From: Siphonodentalium dalli
Lineage: Eukaryota; Mollusca; Scaphopoda; Gadilida; Siphonodentaliidae
NCBI GenBank assembly: GCA_032622095.1
Contig: CP136069.1
Coordinates: forward strand, 186,175,122-186,239,121
Direction of reading: 5' to 3'
DNA length: 64,000 nt
This document shows positions 56,362-64,000 of the stretch, one piece after another. The position numbers and the translations under genes were made by a program. A model generated the notes under the pieces. That model had not been told where the DNA came from and made no database searches. It saw only the letters and a list, made by a program, of their open reading frames with translations. The number at the start of each line of letters is the position of its first letter. The first letter of the stretch is position 1.

Positions 56362-59300
56362 TGGGCATTTTTCAAAAAAAGTGGACTATTTCTGTCCATC
56401 ACCATTTATTTTTAGAAAAGTTTATTAATGATCACATTTTTTTATTTTGAGATATAATATGGGATGGGGTCGACTTGTTGCAGACCCTATATCATCCGCT
56501 CCTTGATATCTCTACAATCCAGAGGCTCGTAATATGGCCAAAATGGCCAATTATGCCTGTCCCATTTTCCGAAATCTCCCCAAAAACAGACATTTTTGTA
56601 TAAAATATGACCATTAAATACCACTTTATTAGACAATTTGCATCATATGTAACACGCCTGATCATAAAATCACAAAATATGCACAATTTTTACCAAGTCA
56701 AGTAACATAATTTAGGTCACAAAACTGTCCCACGATTGGTGGTCCCTACTGTTACCAAGAGAGAAACACATAATACAACAGTCCTGGCATTGGCGAATGA
56801 GGAAGTGCAAATTGGTTTCCAGTACTACTCATCAGTACACATGGCTAAACAACTGTTATCCGCTGGTCGGTGCAATTAATTTGCCCGTAATTAACAGTAT
56901 CATTCATCAGACAGGTGAGTACATTTGGAGTGTGTCACTACTGTTACCGATAGATACAGGTCTGTGAGTTTATTATTACACAAATGTTTCTCTTCTTAGT
57001 TTTGTCCAATGTGATCCCCGTGGGGCAACACATACATTTTGTTACATAACAATGGACGACCGGTGGGAATCCCCTTTATAACCCGAAACGTCCCTACTGT
57101 TACCGTCCCTACTGTTACCTTTTAAATTGTAACAGTAGGGAAAACTTTGGTAACAGCATGGACAAAATTAAAAAAAATGGCATGAGTAAGTATTAGTTTG
57201 CATGTCGTAATGATTTTGACATCACCATGCTCTGGTTCCTGGCTTATAACATCAATATTTTCACAGATTTTACTCATCATTCCTGTCTCGGTCAGATAAT
57301 GCTGGATGTGGTAACAGGAGGGACATTGCGGTAACAGCAGTGACAATAGATTACACAGTTGTTATTTTTGGCAGTGAATTGACATATATTTGTATTTCCT
57401 TGCAGAACGCCTTCCATTCTGTCTTCCACACACTCATTTTGATATAGAATGTTTTCTATTATACTTGATTGAGATCCAGTAAATGAAAGTATACGTGCTC
57501 ATTTGCAATGATCAAACAGTTTTCACATAAATTCACTTAGGGCCAATTCCCATGCCCAACACAAACCCGTGTAAACTGTCAGATATAGACACACACCTGA
57601 TCAAGTGGTCCTGCTAATATGCTATGATGCTGGTAGACCTGCTGATATGCTATGATTTCAAAAACTCACGAAATTAAATTACTGCGGTTGTGCACAAGGT
57701 ACATACGTATATGTATGTGAAAAGTCATTTAATTGTGAGGTACTATATTCTAATTCCAAACAAAGTATCTCCATCATTCCGCAGCGATTCCATTATTCAT
57801 CTACGACATACACGAAATATACAGAGTTTACTATAATCAGTATTTAACGAGACCGCTACTCGTGTGTAAACAAATAGCAATGAGCAAACGGTGTTAACTG
57901 GATATTAGCTATCAACATACTAGTAGTAAAAGGTGCACTACCATTGTACATGACCACCTGCCATGCTGCAGACGTCAGAAGTTGTTCAATCTAAACCTGT
58001 CTAGTAACCAAATCAAAATTTATTTTAAAGCCAGTTACAGCAGGTGGGGGGGGGGGGGGGGGGGGTCTGCAATTTTTTCCGAACACTAGGCGGGTGGGTG
58101 GGTGAATCTTTCAGCAGCCCGACTGACACATTTTTTCCTGGCCCTGTAACTTTTTTCCTCGAATCAATTGTCTTCAAAATGATGGGACATAAGGTTTTAA
58201 GAATGCTTCTATTACATGTATGTAATAGGTATGTACTTAACTCTTGGTTTCACCATCAGTTAATAATGATGGATGACACCAAGTGGCAATAAAAAGGTCA
58301 GCTTGCTAAATGTTTTCATCAAGGATCTATCAATGCACATTGACACGGAATGGCTCAGATTTAAATAGTTCTAATAAAAATAATTTATTCAACCTGATAT
58401 AAATGAAAACAACACAAAAATAGATTCTTAAAAAAAATATAAACTCTTCACTGAACTCTTCAAATAAAAATAGAATATTCTAAAAAACATAATAAAATAA
58501 AACAAAGGTGTCAGAACAAACTTTGACCGATTTCAACGATATTCGGTATATAGATCTGGGGGTCACCTCTAGATGGGAGTTGCCAAATTTGAATGACTTT
58601 TTTATGAAAAATATGGCCGCTGGCAGCCATCTTGGATTTTACTCTTTGTATGACCAAATCCTTTAGCGCACTTTGCAGGTTACATTTCTCATCCAATCAT
58701 CACCAAAACTTCATATGGATCTTCGAAGTGACCTCTAGAAGGGAGCCTCCATGTTTCCCCCAAAATGTGTTTCAAACAAACATTGCTATCTTGGACTTTA
58801 AATGCCAATCCACCAGCATACCATACAGCCCACATTTATTGGAGACTTGTTTTGAAACATGTCTTGTTGGTAAATAAAACAAGGAATGCTTCTTTAATCA
58901 TTATATGGAACATTGATCAGATAAGATCATGAGAACTGAATAAATAGTCATTTGAAGCAGTTTGGAGGGGTGGATCCCTATCACAGAATGGGAAAAAAAT
59001 TAGGGGGTGGTGAGTACCAACAGGGCAGAAAAATAAAAAAGCTCCTAGCATCAGGAATTTTTTTCCTGACACCTCCCCCTGATTAGTGGAATTTCAAACA
59101 AAACATATTTTGTTCACTATACAACAGATGTACGCATGTATGCGTCGGACGAAGGTAATTTTATCAAATTTTGCGCATGGTGTCAATGAACATCGTGCGA
59201 AATGTATTATTGTATTATCATTTCAATACTATATTTAAACACAATGTTCATGTGTGTCTTGCTTATTGTCACTCTGTAGTGTATCAATATGCCATTACCA

Positions 59301-60349
59301 GTATGTGATCTCTGTTTATAGTTAAAATTGTCACACAGTTCTGCAATAATACATCATACGAAAAATAAATCCACGGTTATAGTCTGACAACAAATATGAA
59401 TTGCCAATATGCTATAGTTACGCTAATGTCCTTTCTGTTACCGGAGACCAATTGCGGCGTGTATGTCATAAATTTCATCAATTGCACCTATATTTGACGA
59501 TCAGAACCTTAGCTTTTAGTTATCCTATGCCGGATCGCATACTATATTGTGTTGTTGGTCACATTTGGTATATATGTGTCCTTCCTGTTACTACCAGTCC
59601 TTCATGTTACCAAATGATAGGCTAATATGCATCAGACTATCGTTTAATACATTTTGTTTCCAGGTCTGGTACGCATTTGGTCCAGTTGGGTCTCGTTCAC
59701 TTATGGAAAGTGACATTTTGTTTTATTGTTGGAAATAATGTTTCCACAAGTATGTTCATAATAAAACTGTCCCTTCTGTTACATCAAGTGTCTCTCCTGT
59801 TATTGGCTTGTCCCATCTGTTACTGTCGAGTTTTTCTGTCGTATCGAGATTAATTTGAATTGGATTCCCTCATCCCGATAGAATTGTGGAGTATTTACCT
59901 TAATCTTCGGAAAAATATATGGCCATAATCAAACAGAAATGCACACCATTCCAGATCGAGAAAACTCGATACCTGGATATCGGAAATTTATGCATATCAC
60001 ATATACATTATCATAACTCGTTATACTCATCATATTTTGGTGTTTATTTTTGCAAATTCTGATTACCACACAATGCACATGTTGCGCATGTGTTATTTTC
60101 CACCTCTATATCACTCAAAATCATATTTACATTGAAAAACATAATGGCAACAGTAGGGACACTAGGTGTGTGTGCATCGTCATTGGACCTGATTCGGACA
60201 GGATCTAGGGGTGATTAAGGTTGCATTTTACTATCCTCTGATCTACTAGATACCCTCAACCACGAAAAGCGGCTAAAATATGTTTTCTCGTTGAAATAAT
60301 TTTTTGATTCTTGAATACCCAAATCGGCCACATTTTTGAAAAATGCCCA
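56362..60349. mobile_element. 4-kb TIR DNA transposon with subterminal GTCCCTnCTGTTACC motifs
   Basis: TGGGCATTTTTCAAAAAAAG plus TGG at the left is inverted at CCACATTTTTGAAAAATGCC plus CA at the right. The flanking 161-bp repeat gives the empty site CACCTATATACCAAA, so the duplication is TA (or ATAT if the ends are GGGC/GCCC). Fifteen copies of a motif close to GTCCCTACTGTTACC lie in two clusters: 56742-57344 (four plus, four minus) and 59428-60160 (six plus, one minus). None lies in the central 2 kb. Such subterminal arrays usually bind transposase. No transposase was recognised; the centre holds a 20-base G run and a segment with AATATGGCCGCTGGCAGCCA. Confidence 0.75.
58046..58065. repeat. 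Poly-G tract, 20 bp
   Basis: Uninterrupted G run inside the 4-kb element; potential G-quadruplex. Confidence 0.95.
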
Positions 60350-60760
60350 TATACCAAATTTTAATCAAATCTGATAACGTTTGTTGAAGTTATCGCGCTA
60401 ACGAGCTGAAAATTCGTGAAAAATGAATAATTAAGGGCCATAACTCTATCAAATTTTATCGGACCAGGCCGGTTTTCGAACTCGTCCGAGATATTCTTGG
60501 GAGACACCTATATACCAAATTTCAATCAAATCGGATAACGTTTGTTGAAGTTATCGCGCTAACGAGCTGAAAATTCGTGAAAAATGAATAATTAAGGGCC
60601 ATAACTCTATCAAATTTTATCGGACCAGGCCGGTTTTCGAACTCGTCCGAGATATTCTTGGGAGACACCTATATCCCAAATTTCAATCGAATCAGAAAAC
60701 GTTTGTTGAAGTTGTTGCGATAACGAGCCTAAAATCAGTGAAAAATGGCAAAGGGCCATA
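60350..60760. repeat. 161-bp tandem repeat, right part
   Basis: Resumes with ATATACCAAATTTTAATCAA. Units start at about 60431 and 60592, then decay into AAAATGGCAAAGGGCCATAA. It is continuous in phase with 55628-56361 once the 4-kb element is removed. Confidence 0.9.
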
Positions 60761-60930
60761 ACTCTGTAATAAACGGGCGGACGAACCCGATTTTTTGTCT
60801 GCAGCTTACGTGCATGGATATGTACTCACACACCAAATTTTTTAATCCGTCAATAAACGATTGAGTTATAAGCAAAACACGCCGCCCGCCCGCCCGCCCG
60901 TCCGCCGCCCGCCCACCGTCCCTCATCAAA
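60761..60930. repeat. Mollusc-type repeat tail, GGGCGGACGAACCC to CCGCCCGCCC
   Basis: GGGCCATAACTCTGTAATAA plus ACGGGCGGACGAAC leads into CACACACCAAATTTTTTAAT and the tract CGCCCGCCCGCCCGCCCGTC. The layout resembles the GGAC-rich ends at 34990-35110 and is probably the terminus of the 161-bp repeat family. Confidence 0.7.
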
Positions 60931-63900
60931 CTATAAGTCGAGTTTTGGAAAAAAAAATCGACTAAAAATCATAGGTCATGTGTTTACTTTTTAAAATAAA
61001 TCCCCAAGTGTACGACAGGGCTATACCACAGCCAAATTTGATCTGGAAAAACCCAGAACTACAGCAGCTAGTTAAATAAATTTCCCACTCACAAAAATCC
61101 ATTGCCCCATGCATTTGTCCCGGTGTCTAGGGTTTAGATGTTGAATTGGCCGTGTCGGGAACATTGATAACAATCACTGGTTCATAGATCTTCATACTTT
61201 ATATATGTATAAGACTTTCTCGATAAGCACAGTACATAGGCGGAAGAACAGAGGTATTGGTATAGTAGCAAGGTTGTCGGATAAGTGACCTCCCGCTTTA
61301 GAGCACGGGTAGTTATTCCAACCTCTGGTGTATCATGCCTCTTAAATAAGGTCCGAGATACATGGTACACTTGGATATGACGTGTATCAGTATATACTGT
61401 CTTATAGAATGATACTGGCTTTATCCACCCTAACTTATACAATGGTTGCTACCAGTCATAACCACTTAAGAATGTGATCTTGTTAATTATGTGTGTGTGT
61501 TCTACACTATATATAATCTGTCTTCTATGTATTGTGCTTATCTATACAATTAACCCTAGCAGTTACAATCACTGGGGAAAGGAAGTTTATCCTAGATTCC
61601 AGGAACACATATAACAACACATAACTATCGTATGTACTATCGGACAGACTTCCCTCGCTACAGAAATTTGTAACTACATGTAGTTACAAATTAAAAGTGT
61701 GGTAAAAGTCCGAGTGTACAGAAGATAGTTGGAATCTAGGATCTATAATCGCGAACGCGAACCTAAAAAACACCAACACATGGATATTCATACACAAAAC
61801 TCAACAGCAACAGAAACTAAGAGTCAATTATCCATGGCGAGTCTGGTAAACAGTATGTCACTAGGTTACTGGATTAGCATCGAACAGTAAGTCACTGGAG
61901 CACTGGTTTATCAGCGAATAGTTAATTTATCCAGGAATTTGTAGAGAAGTTCTGGCTTGGCGTGTATAATGTGATATATGTGTCCAATATAAATATTCGG
62001 CAAACTAGTCTATCCAAGGTCGGATAATCCACAGTAGCTATAAGCTGGTATGTGCGAACAAGAAAACTCGCACAACACGTGCAGTTATAATTGACAGCAA
62101 CAATTATGGAAGATAAATGTTAATGCCCGTGCGGCATGCGAGAGCTGGCAAGGCGGCATTCGTTCCATTGATGAAATCCGGTGTACATGTATCAGCAGTG
62201 TACAGTTGCGATCAAATGCCAATTCGTTTATGCCAATGTATATCAAACGTATCAGCGATGTTCATGAACGATCTGGCAGCATATGCGTCATTTATTTAAT
62301 CATCTAAGGAACTGTGGCGGCGTCAGCGTTGAAACAACGACTGTATACAAGACTCCGAACGAGGAAATGCAGCAACGAGTGTTTATTTTGGACAGTCGGT
62401 GGAATAGCTATGTCCGGTAATCTTGTGAGGACAGTGTCATGAACGGTCGAAGATTTTCAGCGGTGTCGCTAGATGTGGTTGAAACACCAATGTCTGGTCC
62501 GGTCTGCGTGTCTGGTATGTCAGCGCGGTGTATATTGGATGGTCCATCGCGTGTGACGTCATTTGCCTGACTTACAGTACCAACCATTGATCGTGTTTGG
62601 CGAACCCATTTAGTTCGACATAAATGACACGAAGTCTAAATAATGTGTTTGTAAAAGGAACACAATAAACCCACAATAGCTAATAAGCATCTTGAAACCA
62701 AAATATGTCCAAAGTACGAATCATGAAACAAAATCAGTGACTCGCCAATGCAATTTGCATTTTCATAAATTTTGAACCTGTTCGTAGAGCATTTCCATAA
62801 AATGTAAAGAAAAATGGTCATGCAATAAATGAGGGATATGGACATTAAGGGAATTGGGTGATCAATAAAATGTGATCGTAGGAATTAAAAATATGTCTTG
62901 AATCATGACATTAAAGGGAACCGCTAGATATATGTATATCACGCCATAAAAATTCATAAAAAACGTAATTGTCGCTGAAAACAATTGCTGTGCGATAACC
63001 AAACATGCCTGCCGCGACGATATTTATAATTGACAATCGTGTAATTATTTTGGTGTGAAATTATTGTTAAAATCGGGTGAATTATCGTTCACCATTCCAG
63101 TAGAATTAGAACCAATCAGTAGATGATTGCGATTTCGTTAAACTATTCACAGATATTTATGAACAATCACGTGGTAATGAAATATCACATACATGTACTT
63201 CGCGGCTATCTATATCATATTATATTATATGCTCATATTTACCATTGTAAACAAAACTTAATATGCGGTTTACAAAGTGAATAAAATAGTATTATACTTG
63301 TGCTTGGTATAAGCCATCTAACGACCATTCTTATTTAATTATTCTTAGCATTCCATTACCAACACTAGGGTTAAATATCCCTGCGTATCTCAAGTCAAAC
63401 CCGGAAGACGATGGCTGATCATACCACTCGAAATTCCACTATACCTATATTCAATCCATCTGGGGAATGCTTCGTGGCGCCACAAATTGTATGCTAAGGA
63501 TGCATGGTCAATGACGATTAATGATAATCTATTTGTATTAGTATTATGATTGAACGTTGCACTGTATGTATAGGCAATTGACAACTCATCGCGGTGCTTA
63601 ATTATACAATAACCTATACATAACACGCATGTCAGCTGAGTTATGGAGTCTATGCAATACTCATGCTGGTCGGTTCAATTGTATGTGCAAATTTAACATC
63701 TCAATAGCTTTACACGATATTCCTGGACCCGTTGTCCAGATACATAAATCAAGTAAACCTCATGCTTTGTATACAGAAAAGTTTGCATTTTTTTTTCCGG
63801 CACGTTATTTAAGCGTGTAGTGGCACAATGTTGGATATATTTATGTTATACCCGCGTAGACTACGAATATTAAAACTATGATTTAAATCATGTTTGTGTT

Positions 63901-64000
63901 ATTTAGATCAATTGTTTATCATTTCTATTCCTTTGTTGTACGGAAAGTGAACATTCAGGATTTTGTTATACATTGTTTGATATTAATTCTGTCGGACAAA
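60931..64000. other. Terminal interval, no gene supported
   Basis: Only short open frames. A perfect 28-bp palindrome lies at 61665-61692 (AATTTGTAACTACA and its complement). No exon with matching splice signals and a recognisable domain was found. Confidence 0.4.

Noticed and set aside
57122-57346. 74-codon Cys-containing frame inside the 4-kb element as transposase fragment
   Set aside because: It runs through the GTAACAG motif cluster, has no transposase-like motif, and is too short.
61182-62845. Several 60-86 codon frames near the right end
   Set aside because: Lengths are expected by chance in this composition; no domain, signal peptide or splice pattern supports them.

Overview
The window looks like nuclear DNA from an invertebrate animal, most likely a mollusc (probably a bivalve). 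Coding sequence is split by GT-AG introns, intergenic and intronic DNA is AT-rich and transposon-dense, and several repeats carry signatures common in mollusc genomes (AGGGCCATAACTCT blocks, GGAC/GTCC tracts beside GGGGTATA termini, TACATGTA-rich stretches). The phylum is an inference from these repeats plus the gene content; the species cannot be read from the sequence.

Only a small part codes for host protein. (1) 134-5505, plus strand: the last four exons of adenylate kinase 8 (AK8), covering the whole second adenylate-kinase domain and the stop codon; the first half of the gene lies upstream of the window. (2) 13455-14086, minus: one terminal exon encoding a complete fibrinogen C-terminal (FReD) domain. 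(3) 27672-28082, minus: a signal-peptide plus PAN/apple exon that may be the 5' end of the same gene, with the FReD exon about 13.6 kb downstream. (4) 55198-55351, minus: an orphan internal exon with good splice sites and no firm family.

Everything else that can be recognised is repetitive. 0-13 kb holds AK8 introns and downstream sequence filled with short inverted-repeat elements and a 36-bp minisatellite. 14-18 kb holds two non-autonomous Helitrons in opposite orientation. 18.5-28.4 kb holds double-hairpin TTAA elements, half of a foldback element and old tandem duplications. 28.7-34.5 kb holds a TTAA element family whose left end has been tandemly amplified and then interrupted by a 3.7-kb Helitron. 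35.3-38.2 kb is a truncated LINE abutting a 43-bp satellite. 39.3-41.1 kb is a 45-bp satellite built on the same terminal motif as the TTAA elements. 41.8-42.4 kb is a second dead LINE. 43-51 kb is a mosaic of TIR elements, including a roughly 960-bp full palindrome with poly-C/poly-G arms. 52.5-53.3 kb is an inverted CCAGGT minisatellite. 55.6-60.8 kb is a 161-bp tandem repeat split by a 4-kb inverted-repeat transposon with 15 copies of a GTCCCTnCTGTTACC motif clustered near both ends. 61-64 kb shows nothing firm.

The most interesting signals are the 4-kb element with subterminal motif clusters, the double-hairpin TTAA elements, the PAN-gene start codon lying inside a transposon terminus, and the conversion of a transposon end into satellite DNA. 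No CRISPR, bacterial operon, rRNA or convincing tRNA was seen.
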